Assembly (NCBI GenBank): GCA_022843745.1 | Contig: JALHNB010000057.1 | Coordinates: 1 to 40,331 of the forward strand | DNA: 40,331 nt | DNA from: Anaerolineae bacterium | Lineage (GTDB): Bacteria > Chloroflexota > Anaerolineae > Aggregatilineales > Phototrophicaceae | Reading direction: 5' to 3' | Shown: positions 7,258 to 18,300 of the stretch, piece after piece | How positions within the stretch are numbered: the first letter of the stretch is position 1 | How the letters are laid out: every line of letters starts with the position of its first letter | Notes under the pieces: model-generated | What the model was told of the DNA's origin: nothing | What the model saw: only the letters and a program-made list of their open reading frames with translations | Database searches by the model: none | Program-made: the position numbers and the translations under genes

Positions 7258-10200
7258 ATGAACGAACCAATTGCGATTATTGGGATGGGCTGCCGTTTTC
7301 CCGGCGGCGCAAACACACCTGATTTACTCTGGCAGCTTTTGCGCGATGGTATAGATGCAATTGGCCCGATGCCGTCGGGGCGATTCGACGTGGACTCTTT
7401 TTATGACCCTACGCCCGGAACACCCGGCAAAATTGTGACTCGCGAGGGTGGATTTCTCGATCAGATTGATCGTTTTGATGCCGCGTTTTTCGGCATTTCC
7501 GCGCGTGAAGCAACCTATATGGATCCGCAGCAGCGCCTTTTGCTCGAAGTGGCATGGGATGCGTTGGAAGATGCGGGGCAGGTGCGCGAAAAAATCGCGG
7601 GCAGCACGACGGGCGTGTTCGTCGGCATGTGGACAAGCGATTACGAAGACGCGATGTATGCTGCATCAGACAACATTGATTTATATGTGACGACAGGTGG
7701 CGGACGCTACTCGGCTTCGGGGCGGCTGTCCTATATTTTTGATTTTCGCGGCCCCAGTATGACGGTTGACAGCGCTTGTTCGTCGTCGCTGGTAGCGGTA
7801 CACCTGGCTTGCCAGAGCTTGTGGAGTGGCGAGGCGCAAATGGCGATTGCCGGGGGTGTCAATCTGATTATCGAGCCGCAAATCACCATCGGCTACTCAC
7901 GTTCGGGGATGCTGTCGCCGGACGCACGATGCAAATTTGGTGATGCTAATGCCAACGGCTATGTCCGTAGTGAAGGCGCGGGGATGATTGTTCTCAAGCC
8001 GCTGTCGCAGGCATTGGCCGATGGCGACCCGATTCATGCGTTAATTCGTGGCGGTGCGGTCAACAACGACGGTCACGCGAGTCCGGTTCTGGTCGCGCCC
8101 AGCAGCGTGGGACAGGCCGCTATGCTGCGCGATGCCTATCGCATGTCGGGTGTCACACCGGGAGAGGTGCGTTACGTGGATGCGCACGGTACGGGTACGC
8201 GGGTGGGTGATCCGGTGGAGTTGATCGCACTCAGCGAAGTTCTCAGTATAGGTCGCGAGGCAAATCGTTACTGTGCGGTTGGCTCAGTCAAGACCAATAT
8301 CGGCCACACCGAAGCCGCGTCGGGTATCGCTGGGTTGATTAAGTCCGTCCTGTGCCTCAAAAATCGTGCTATCCCACCAAGTCTGCATTTCCACGAGCCG
8401 AATCCCAATATCCCCTGGGGCGAAATTCCACTCGTCATACAAACCGAATATGCCCCTTGGCCGGATGATGTGAGTCCGGCGTTCGCGGCTGTCAATTCTT
8501 TTGGCGTAACCGGCACAAACGCGCACATTATTCTGGAAGAAGCGCCAAAATTAAGTGTCCCCACCCCCAACCCCTCCCCATTGCAATGGGGAGGGGAGAA
8601 GGGGAGGGGATGTTATCTCCTGCCGATTTCCGCGCACTCGCCGCAAGCCTTAGCGGAACAGGCACAGGCATTTCGCCAACTACTCCTCGAATCGCCTGGA
8701 GGCCTGGCCAATATCGTTTATACCGCCAGCGCCCGCCGGACACATCACGCTTATCGCGCGGCGGTAGCAGGGTTATCAGCGGCAGAACTCGCCGAGCGAT
8801 TGGGCGTGTTGGCGCAGGAACGCCGCCCATTATCACCACCCGATCAACTTTCGCAGAAACGCAAAGTTGCTTTTGTGTTTCCGGGGCAGGGTGGACAGTG
8901 GATCGGCATGGGTCGCCAGTTATTCGAACGCGAGCCTGTTTTCCGCGCTGCCATCGAAGCCTGCGACACCGCCATGAGCCGTTACGCCGATTGGTCACTT
9001 ATCGAAGAACTGAACAGCGGCGCAAGATTCGACGAAATTGATGTCATTCAACCCGCGTTATTTGGTGTTCAGGTGGCGCTGGCGGCACTCTGGCGCTCAT
9101 GGGGCATCGAGCCGGAAGCGGTTATCGGACACAGTATGGGCGAGGTCGCCGCTGCGCATGTGGCTGGCGTACTGAGTCTGGACAATGCCGCACACATTAT
9201 TTGCCGCCGCAGTCAATTGATGAAACGTGTCAGCAATCAGGGTGCGATGGCGCTGGTCGAATTGACATTTGACGAAGCCCAGGCCGCAATCGTTGGATAT
9301 GAGAGCAAATTATCAATCGCAGTCAGCAACGGCCCACGCTCCCATGTGCTGTCCGGCGACCCTGAAGCGCTGCAAGAAGTCATCCAAACGCTCCAAAGCC
9401 GGGACATCTTCTGCCGCACGATTAAGGTCGATGTCGCCGCCCACAGCCCGCACATGGACAAACTTCGGCCTGAACTTGTGCATGATTTAGGCGCACTCCG
9501 TTCAGAGTCATCGCCGATTCAGGTTTATTCCACCGTGACCGGGGCAAAACGCGAAGGAGATGCTTTCGACGCGGAATACTGGGGACAAAATCTGCGTCAA
9601 CCCGTTCTCTTTTCGGACGCACTTTATCAGGCGCTTCAGGATGGCTTTAACACGTTTATCGAGGTTAACCCACACCTCACGCTCCTGCCCGCGATGGAAC
9701 GCAGCTTACGCGATTATGACCTCGATCATCTGGACAGTATCGCTTTAATATCGTCTACGCGCCGCGAAGAAGACGAGCAAGTCACTATGCTGTCGTCGTT
9801 GGGTACGCTTTACAGCCGGGGCTATGCGCTTGACTGGGACAGGCTTTATCCAACAGGTGGTCGCTCTATTCCGCTGCCTGCTTATCCCTGGCAGCGCGAA
9901 CGCTTCTGGGTGGATGCGTCGCCGGAAACGCCAAAATCGAGCCGAGGCGCTCGTGTCCCCGATCATCCCTTGATTGGTACACGCCTGCCGGAACTGGCAC
10001 ATCTACCCGGAAATTTCTTTTGGGAAAATCCGATCAACTCACGCTTTCAGAATTTCGTGCGCGATCATTACGGCGCGTTGGGTGAACCTGCCTATGCGGA
10101 TATGGCGCTGGCAGCGACAAAATCAGCCTTTGGCGATAAGCTGCACCGCGTCACCGAACTGACCCTCGAACATGCGCCGCCAACATCCGGCAGTTTGCAG

Positions 10201-12219
10201 ATCATTATCGTGTCAAACGACGCAGATTCAGCAGCCGTCCAGATTTTTGGCCGCGAAGACGACACCGCCAATTGGAAACGACTCGCATCCGGCAAAATCG
10301 CGATCAGCCAGGTCGAATCAAGCTGGATACACGAACTGGCATGGGAAGTCGCACCGCGTGAGGCCACAAAATCCGCTACAGCGTCCGGTAGCTGGCTGAT
10401 TTTTGCTGACGACTCCGGACTCGGGGAAAACCTCGCCACGCTGCTTGAAAATCAGGGCGGACGAGCTGTGATGGTAAAACCGCATGACATGAGTCTGCAA
10501 AGCGCGGACGATATGCGGCAATTTTTCGCGACAGCGCTCAAGCCGGATGATCCGCCATGCCGGGGAGTCGTCTATTTGTGGGGCATCAACAATGGCGATA
10601 CATCCCTACAAAACGCTCTGCATCTGATTCAAACGATGGCGCAGGCTGAATGGCGTGAACGCCCACGTTTGTGGCTGGTCACGCAGCAGGCGCAGGCCGT
10701 CATCGACGGTGAATCGCCTGCGCTCGATCAATCGCCACTGTGGGGTTTCGGGCGCGTTGTAGCCAGTGAGCATCCAGAACTCTGGGGCGGGCTGATCGAC
10801 CTCGATGCGAATTTGCCCACCGAAACACTCCTTGAAGAAATCGTCACTCCTGACGGCGAAAATCAGATCGCATGGCGGCAGGGTGAGCGCTATGCCCTAC
10901 GACTAGTTCAAAAACCCCTTCCCTTCGCCCTTCCCCTTGCAAGGGGAGGGGTTGGAGGTGGGGTCATAACCTCCGATGCTGCCTACCTCATCACAGGCGG
11001 TTTGGGCGGGATCGGGGCGCTGGTCGCTCGCTGGATGGTCGATCAGGGCGCACGAACGCTCATTTTAATGGGACGAACGCTGTTCCCACCGCGCGAAGAT
11101 TGGGACTCGATTGATCCTGCCAGCAGCCTGGGACAAAAAATTGCGCTTGTCCTCGATCTTGAAGCACTTGGCGCGAATATCTGCCTCGCCTCTGTAGACG
11201 TGGCGGATGAAAGAGGTCTGCTCGGCTTTATTGACTCGTATCGAACCGAGGGTTGGCCTGCGGTTCGCGGCATCATGCACACAGCAGGCGTACTCGATGA
11301 TCGTCTGCTGCTGCAACTAGACGACTCCTCGATGACCGATGTGCTGCGTCCCAAAGTCGATGGCAGCCTGCTCCTGCACAACCATTTCAGCAACCTCGAT
11401 TTTTTTGTCATGTTCTCGTCGATGAGTTCAATCATGGGCAATCAGGGGCAGGGTAACTATGCCGCTGCCAACGCCTACATGGACGCGCTGGCACACTATC
11501 GCCGCGCACAAGGTCTGCCCGCGATGAGCGTAAATTGGGCGATCTGGAATGATCTCGGCCTCGCGGTCACGTCCGGCGGTCAGATTTTGGCGAAACAACT
11601 CGCCGAAACGGGCATCGACAGCCTCAGCAACCAGCAAGGTATGGAAGCCCTGAACTCCCTGTTCTACGCGGACATCACACAAGCCGTTGTTATCCCGGCT
11701 GATTGGTCGGTATACAAGCAGATGCGGGCTGGACGAACCTATCCGCTGCTGGCAAATCTGGCGGCTCAGACATCCGCTGTTGAGGTCACGCATGTAGCCG
11801 AAAACGGTCTGCGCGAAAGCTTATTGACGATGGAAACATCTGAGCGTTGGGCGGTTATGCAGACCGCGTTACAGGAGCAAGTTGCCCAGGTTCTTAAGCT
11901 ATCGCCATCACAGATTATTCCCGATCAACCGCTTGGCATGTTCGGGCTGGATTCGCTGATGGGCATGGAACTCCGCAACCGTCTGGAAGCCCGATTTGGC
12001 ATAACGCTCCCGGCAACACTGGTCTGGAATTACCCGACTCTGGTGCTGATGACACCCTATCTGGCGGACAAAATGGGCGTTCCGTTGACAGCCGAAGCCG
12101 CCGTCGAAGAATCACTGGAACCCGAATTCGAGGCAGTTGGCGACCTGAACGACATCATCATTGATATTCAATCGCTTTCGGACGATGATATTCTGAAAGC
12201 CTTGATGGGAAAGAAATAA
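7258..12219 (+). CDS. PKS1: type I PKS module KS-AT-(half DH)-KR-ACP
   Basis: Single-module polyketide synthase, 1653 residues. KS about 1-430 with Cys174, His310 and His350, so condensation-competent and not a KSQ loader. AT about 535-885 with Ser626 in GHSMGE and VAAH at 726-729, an arrangement recalling methylmalonyl-type mycobacterial ATs. Residues 903-1015 resemble the first DH hot-dog but lack a proper HxxxGxxxxP and the whole second hot-dog with its Asp, so no dehydration is expected. KR about 1025-1490, with TGGLGGIG, LDD at 1346-1348 (B-type) and Tyr1401. ACP with Ser1566 in GLDSL. The C-terminal tail SLSDDDILKALMGKK looks like a docking segment. The KS begins at residue 3, so unlike the other four there is no N-terminal docking helix, as expected for a first module. 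Two in-frame repeat elements lie at 8558 and 10914. Confidence 0.95.
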   Translation: MNEPIAIIGMGCRFPGGANTPDLLWQLLRDGIDAIGPMPSGRFDVDSFYDPTPGTPGKIVTREGGFLDQIDRFDAAFFGISAREATYMDPQQRLLLEVAWDALEDAGQVREKIAGSTTGVFVGMWTSDYEDAMYAASDNIDLYVTTGGGRYSASGRLSYIFDFRGPSMTVDSACSSSLVAVHLACQSLWSGEAQMAIAGGVNLIIEPQITIGYSRSGMLSPDARCKFGDANANGYVRSEGAGMIVLKPLSQALADGDPIHALIRGGAVNNDGHASPVLVAPSSVGQAAMLRDAYRMSGVTPGEVRYVDAHGTGTRVGDPVELIALSEVLSIGREANRYCAVGSVKTNIGHTEAASGIAGLIKSVLCLKNRAIPPSLHFHEPNPNIPWGEIPLVIQTEYAPWPDDVSPAFAAVNSFGVTGTNAHIILEEAPKLSVPTPNPSPLQWGGEKGRGCYLLPISAHSPQALAEQAQAFRQLLLESPGGLANIVYTASARRTHHAYRAAVAGLSAAELAERLGVLAQERRPLSPPDQLSQKRKVAFVFPGQGGQWIGMGRQLFEREPVFRAAIEACDTAMSRYADWSLIEELNSGARFDEIDVIQPALFGVQVALAALWRSWGIEPEAVIGHSMGEVAAAHVAGVLSLDNAAHIICRRSQLMKRVSNQGAMALVELTFDEAQAAIVGYESKLSIAVSNGPRSHVLSGDPEALQEVIQTLQSRDIFCRTIKVDVAAHSPHMDKLRPELVHDLGALRSESSPIQVYSTVTGAKREGDAFDAEYWGQNLRQPVLFSDALYQALQDGFNTFIEVNPHLTLLPAMERSLRDYDLDHLDSIALISSTRREEDEQVTMLSSLGTLYSRGYALDWDRLYPTGGRSIPLPAYPWQRERFWVDASPETPKSSRGARVPDHPLIGTRLPELAHLPGNFFWENPINSRFQNFVRDHYGALGEPAYADMALAATKSAFGDKLHRVTELTLEHAPPTSGSLQIIIVSNDADSAAVQIFGREDDTANWKRLASGKIAISQVESSWIHELAWEVAPREATKSATASGSWLIFADDSGLGENLATLLENQGGRAVMVKPHDMSLQSADDMRQFFATALKPDDPPCRGVVYLWGINNGDTSLQNALHLIQTMAQAEWRERPRLWLVTQQAQAVIDGESPALDQSPLWGFGRVVASEHPELWGGLIDLDANLPTETLLEEIVTPDGENQIAWRQGERYALRLVQKPLPFALPLARGGVGGGVITSDAAYLITGGLGGIGALVARWMVDQGARTLILMGRTLFPPREDWDSIDPASSLGQKIALVLDLEALGANICLASVDVADERGLLGFIDSYRTEGWPAVRGIMHTAGVLDDRLLLQLDDSSMTDVLRPKVDGSLLLHNHFSNLDFFVMFSSMSSIMGNQGQGNYAAANAYMDALAHYRRAQGLPAMSVNWAIWNDLGLAVTSGGQILAKQLAETGIDSLSNQQGMEALNSLFYADITQAVVIPADWSVYKQMRAGRTYPLLANLAAQTSAVEVTHVAENGLRESLLTMETSERWAVMQTALQEQVAQVLKLSPSQIIPDQPLGMFGLDSLMGMELRNRLEARFGITLPATLVWNYPTLVLMTPYLADKMGVPLTAEAAVEESLEPEFEAVGDLNDIIIDIQSLSDDDILKALMGKK
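8558..8611. repeat. In-frame G/C-rich palindromic element, KS-AT linker of PKS1
   Basis: Contains a perfect 26-bp palindrome at 8571-8596 with arms CCCCTCCCCATTG and CAATGGGGAGGGG, flanked by CCCCACCCCCAA and AGAAGGGGAGGGG. Translated as VPTPNPSPLQWGGEKGRG immediately after the KS end (LEEAPKL) and before the linker motif YLLPIS. Forward orientation of the family. Confidence 0.9.
10914..10965. repeat. In-frame palindromic element before KR of PKS1
   Basis: Core arms CCCCTTG/CAAGGGG followed by GGAGGGGTTGGAGGTGGGGT. It is the reverse orientation of the element at 8558. Translated PLPFALPLARGGVGGGV, placed directly before the KR Rossmann start YLITGGLGG. Confidence 0.88.
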
Positions 12220-12220
12220 T

Positions 12221-12315
12221 TGAACCACAGAGACACAGAGAACACAGAGCATACAAAGAGGATTTATAAATTTTCTCTGCGACCTTGCCTTTTTGCGTCT
12301 CTGCGTTAAGTCTTT
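12221..12315. repeat. Fold-back CACAGAGA repeat between PKS1 and PKS2
   Basis: Fills the intergenic gap. The left arm AACCACAGAGACACAGAGAA and the reverse complement of the right end, TTAACGCAGAGACGCAAAAA, share the pattern AACNCAGAGACNCA, so the repeat is an imperfect fold-back of about 95 bp. A related partial sequence lies at 39975-40037 after the last gene. The PKS2 ribosome binding site lies just beyond its right end. Confidence 0.7.
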
Positions 12316-12338
12316 GATTTTTTATGGAGAATAACCGG

Positions 12339-15300
12339 ATGAGCAAGATTTCGGCGCGAATCGCGAATATGTCCTCGGTCAAGCTGGCGCTGCTGGCGAA
12401 GCAGATGCGGGCGCAGGTCGAGGATGTGCTGGACGCAGAACCGATTGCCATCATTGGCATGGGTTGTCGCTTTCCCGGCGGCGCGGATAATCCGGCGGCG
12501 TACTGGGAACTGCTGAAAAACAAACGGGATGCGATTACCGAAATTCCGGCGGATCGCTGGGATATTAACGCGCTTTATGACCCGGACTTCGAAAAACCGG
12601 GCAAAATGTCTACACGCTGGGGCGGCTTTATCCACGGCGATCTGGGAGGTTTTGACCCGACATTTTTCGGCATCGCGCCCCGTGAAGCGCGACAGATGGA
12701 TCCCCAGCAGCGGCTCTTTCTCGAAGTCGCTTACGAGGCATTAGAGGACGCGGGACAGCTTCGCGAACAGCTTACGGGCAGCCAGACGGGTGTTTTCGTC
12801 GCCAGCTATCACAACGATTACGCGATGATGGAGTATGGTGATCCGCGTAATGTCAACGCACGCACGGTCACGGGTACGCTCCACGCGGTCATTCCTAATC
12901 GTCTGTCGTTTCTCTGGAATTTGCGCGGGCCAAGTATCAGCGTTGAGACAGCCTGCTCGTCCTCGCTGGTGGCGGTACATCTGGCCTGCCAGAGCTTGCG
13001 AACACGCGAATCTGAATTGGCGCTGGTGGGCGGCGTGAATTTGATTATCTCACCCGACCTGCACATTTCGTTGAGCAAAGGCGGTTTCATGTCGCCGGAC
13101 GGTCACTGTCGCGCTTTTGATGTTGGCGCGAACGGTTTTGTGCGCGGCGAGGGCTGCGGGGTCATCGTCCTCAAACGGCTTTCCGATGCGCTCACCGATG
13201 GCGACCATATTCTGGCGCTGGTACGCGGTTCGGCGGTTAATCAGGATGGTCGCTCGAACGTTTTGAGTGCGCCCAACGGCCCGGCGCAGGAAGCAGTTTT
13301 GCGGCAAGCGTGGCAAAACGCGGGTATCGAACCCTGGCAAATCTCGCACATCGAAGCGCATGGTACTGGGACAGTATTAGGCGACCCGATTGAGGTCGAA
13401 GCGCTCGCAGCGGCAATCGGCGCACCGCGCGGGCAGCAGGTGGCGTTGACATCGGTCAAGACCAACATCGGTCATCTGGAAGCCGCCGCTGGACTTGCAG
13501 GGTTAATCAAAATCGTGCTGTCGATGCAGCATAATGAAATTCCGCCAATTATTCTTTACACAAAGCTCAACCCCTACATTTCGCTGGACAATACGCCGTT
13601 TGTGATCCCTACCGAGATGCACCCCTGGCCTGCGGGCAATCAACCGCGATTCGCTGGGGTGAGTGGGTTCGGTGTCGGCGGGACGAATGCCCATGCCGTG
13701 CTGGAAGAAGCACCAAAATTAAACATCCCCACCCCCACCCCCTCCCCATCGCAATGGGGAGGGGAGAAGGGGAGGGGATATTATCTCCTTCCGCTTTCGG
13801 GGCATAACGAAAATGCGTTGATCGCGCGGGCAGGTCAATTCCGCGATTTATTGGCAAGCGGCGCAATTCAAAATTTGCGCGATCTCACCTACACCGCCAG
13901 CGCGAAACGCAATCATTATGATTACCGCGCGGCGGTGGTCGGGCAAACGCCAGAGCAGATGGTCGAGCAGCTTGACGCTTTACTGCGCGGCGAAATGCGT
14001 CCTGAATCGGCAGCGGGGCAGGCACATCCGGTCAAATTAGCCTTCGTGTTCTCCGGTCAGGGGCCGCAGTGGTGGGCGATGGGTCGCCAACTGCTCGAAA
14101 GCGAACCTGTTTTCCGCGAGATGATCGAAAAATGTGATGCGCTGTTTAAGCAGTACGCGCCCTGGTCGCTCCTGGCGGAACTGACCGCTGAAGAAAATAA
14201 ATCGCGCCTCGACCAGACCGAAATTGCTCAACCTGCGATTTTCGCGCTGCAAGTCGCGCTTGCGGCCTTGTGGCGTTCATGGGGCATCGTGCCGGAAGCG
14301 GTTGTCGGTCACAGCATCGGCGAGATCGCGGCGGCGCAGGTTGGTGGCATTTTGTCGCTCGAAGATGCCGTGCGGGTGGCCTACCATCGCGGGCGGCTGA
14401 TGCAGCAGGCCACAGGTTTTGGCAAAATGGCGGCTGTCGAATTGCCCGCTGCCGAAGCGCAAAAACTGATCGCGCCTTATGCCGATAAATTGTCTATCGC
14501 GGCAGTCAACAGCCCAACTTCGTGCGTCATCTCCGGTGAGCCGGAAGCGTTGGAGAAAATTCTGGCGCAGGCGGAATCGCAGGGCATCTACCAGAAAATG
14601 ATGCGCGTGAATTATGCTTTCCACAGCCCTCAGATGCAGCGTTTCCAGTCCGAGATGACAAAAATCGTCGCGTCCATCAAGACTCAAAAAGCGGCTGTCC
14701 CGGTCTATTCGACGGTACGCGGCGGCCTGAGCGAAGTGGGCGATTTTGGCGCGGGATATTGGGCGCGTAATATCCGCGAGGCGGTACGTTTCGCCGATAC
14801 GATCACAGGCATGAGTCAGGCTGGATTCAATACATTTTTGGAAATCAGCCCGCATCCCGTTCTGGCGAAAGATATGGAACAAACGCTGAATGGGCAGGGT
14901 GCGATTTTCTCGTCGCTGCGGCGCAACCGTGATGAACAGGCGACCATGCTCTCGGCACTTGGGGGGTTATACGCGCAAGGATTAAAACCCGACTGGAAAG
15001 CACTCTATCCCGATGGCGGCGGTTACGTTTCGCTTCCGACCTATCCCTGGCAGCGTCAGCACTACTGGCTGGAACATTTCAGCCGCAAGAATATCCAGCG
15101 TGACGAAAACGCGCACCCGCTGCTGGGGCGACAGATTCAATCCCCTGCGCTTGAGGGCATCATCTTCGAATCGCAGTTGAGCGCGGAGTGGCCGCCATTT
15201 TTGAATGAACATCGCATTTTCGGCACGGCGATTTTGCCCGCTACCGCCTATCTCGAAATGGTGCTTTCGGCTGCGGATGCACTTGGCGCGGGTTCATATG

Positions 15301-18300
15301 CGCTCGAAAATGTCGCTATTCTGGAAGCCCTCCCGCTGCCAGACGAAGGTGAGCGAACCGTACAGGTCATCCTCACGACCACTGATACAGAAACAAATTT
15401 CCAACTGGTCAGCCGGAACGAAAACGGCGATTGGAGACACCACGCCGAGGGAAAAATCACGACGGTGGGCGACGTAGGGGCGCATCGCGATGCGCCCTTG
15501 CAAGACGCGCAAAATCGTTGCAACGAATCATCGTCAATTGACGAGCATTATCGCCAAATTCAGGAAAATGGGCTGGATTTTGGCGCGGGATTTCGCGGAC
15601 TCGAACAGATTTGGCGCGGTGATGGCGAGACATTAGGCTTTGTGCGTCTGCCGGATGATCTGGCGAATGATGCTGGACGCTATCACATTCACCCCGCGCT
15701 GCTGGATGCCTGTTTGCAGGTTTTGACTGCCGCGCTGCCCAACGATGCCCTCTATCTGCCCGTGAGCCTGGACAATATTCAGATTTTTGAAACCCCAGGC
15801 ACGATGCTCTGGAGTCACGCACAGGTCAAAAATCCAGTAAACTCGAGTGGGGTGGTCACAGGGGACATCTCGCTTTATAGCGAAGCCGGAACGCTCATCG
15901 CGCAAATCACGGGATTGCGCTTCAAACGGACGAGCCGGGAAGCGCTGCAACACGCGACACAGGAAAAACCCGACTGGTTCTACGACATCGTATGGCGCGA
16001 ATCGCCTCCACAATATCAACCGCAAACGCCGGGCGAGTGGCTCATTCTGGCGGATTCCGAAGGCTTGGGCGAAGAACTGGCATCGCTGCTCCACGAAAAC
16101 GGCGAAAATGTCGCTGTTGTTCCGCAAGGGCAGAATTTTGACCCGATTATCGCCAGCAAAACATGGCGTGGCGTGATCTATCTCCGCGCGTTGGGCGAGT
16201 CCACGCAGGAAGTCATCTGCGGTGGTGCGCTGCAAGTGGCACAGGCGCTCGTCAAAAATGGCAACGCGCAGGCGTTATGGATGGTCACACAACGGGCGAT
16301 GCCTGTAGCCGATACTGCCGTATCGAGCGTGGCACAGGCGACCTTGTGGGGCTTCGGCAATACGCTGGCGCTGGAATATCCCGACCTGCGCTGTGTTCGC
16401 GTTGATCTCGACACCACTGACGGCAGTCACGCCCTGTTGCAAGCGATTAGCGCAAATGACAATGAAGATCGAATCGCATTTCGCGACGGGAAGCGCTATG
16501 TGGCACGGTTAATCCCCACCCCTACCCCCTCCCCATTGCAATGGGGAGGGGACGCATCGCGAGGGGAGGGGACGAGTCATGCGTCGCCCCTACAAGGCAC
16601 ACCGACTACCCTCGACATCACCGAGCGCGGCGTTTTTGATAATCTGGCACTGCGCCCCATCGAACGGCGCTCACCGGGGCCAGGTGAAGTCGAAATCCGC
16701 GTTCACGCGACAGGCTTGAATTTCCGCGATGTCCTGAAGGCGCTCGGTGTGTATCCCGGCGATATGAGCTTCTTCGGTGACGAATGTGCTGGGGAAGTCG
16801 TGGCGGTGGGCGAGGGCGTTGAGCATCTGCACGTCGGCGACCACGCGCTCGGAATCGTCGCGAACGGCTTTAGCAGCTACCTCACCACACGCGCCGATTT
16901 CATGGTGCATATGCCGGAAAATATGAGCTTTGAGGAAGCGGCTACGATCCCGATCACCTTTTTGACCGCGCATTATGGGCTGCATCACCTCGGCCATATG
17001 CAGGCGGGTGAGCGCGTCCTGATCCATGCGGCGGCAGGGGGTGTCGGCATGGCGGCGGTACAGTTGGCGCTGCAAGCCGGAGCAGAAGTCTTTGCTACCG
17101 CCGGAAATGACGAAAAACGTGCTTTCCTGCGTTCATTGGGCGTACAGCATATCATGGATTCGCGTTCGCTCGATTTCGCTGACGAGATTATGACCCTCAC
17201 TAACGGCGAAGGCATTGATCTGGTTCTGAACTCACTGGCAGGAGAATTCATCCCCAAGAGCCTATCGGTTTTGCGGGCAGGTGGGCGCTTCCTGGAAATC
17301 GGCAAAACGGACATCTGGAATGCCGAACAAGTTGAGGCTTTCAACCCCGGTACGGCCTACCACATTATATTTCTAGGCGAACTGTATGTTACGCAGCGTG
17401 ATCTGATCCGCGCGATGCTGCTGGACATTGTCGAAGCCATCGAAACAGGTGCGCTGAGTCCGCTGCCACGACAGGTTTTCTCGATTACAGATGTGGTCGG
17501 CGCGTTCCGCTACATGGCGCAGGCGCGGCACATCGGCAAAATCGTCGTAATACAACCTCACCCCCAACCTCTCCCCTTGCAAGGTGAGGGGCGAAGGGGA
17601 GGGGTTATTCAACCCGATGCCACCTATCTCGTCACGGGCGGGTTGGGCGGACTCGGCTTGCTGGCGGCGCGTTGGCTGGTCGATCAGGGTGCGCGGCATG
17701 TCGCGTTAATGGGTCGGAGCGAACCATCGGACGCGGCGCGTGAAGCCATCCATGACATGGAAACAGCAGGCGCACAAATTTTTGTCGCGCTGGGTGATGT
17801 CGCGAATCAGGCCGATGTCAGCCGAATTTTGGGTGAAATCGGCGCACCGCTGCGAGGCATTATCCACACGGCGGGTGTCAATGATGACGGTGTGCTGCTC
17901 CAGCAGGATTGGTCGCGCTTCGAAAAAGTAATGAGTCCCAAAGTCGATGGAACGTGGAATCTCCATCTTCTCACACTCGATCTGCCATTAGAATTCTTTA
18001 TAGTGTTCTCATCCATCGCGGCGAATCTCGGCTCGGTGGGGCAGATTAATTATGCGGCGGCGAATGCCTATCAGGATGGCTTCGCGCACTGGCGGCGAGC
18101 GCAGGGTTTACCCGCCACGTCCATCAATTGGGGCGCATGGGACAATGTTGGTATGACGGCACGACTGGATAACCGCGATACTCAACGCCATGAAAAGCAG
18201 GGCATTGGTATCATTCCGGCAGAGTCAGGAATGCAAGCGCTGGGCGATATTTTGCAGCGCAATCCGGCGCAAATCACGGTTTCGCCGATCAACTGGCGCG

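Noticed and set aside
6101-7261. 386-residue + strand frame opposite tnpB
   Set aside because: It is longer than TnpB but has no recognisable motif, while the - strand frame has all RuvC and zinc-finger residues. It is a shadow frame.
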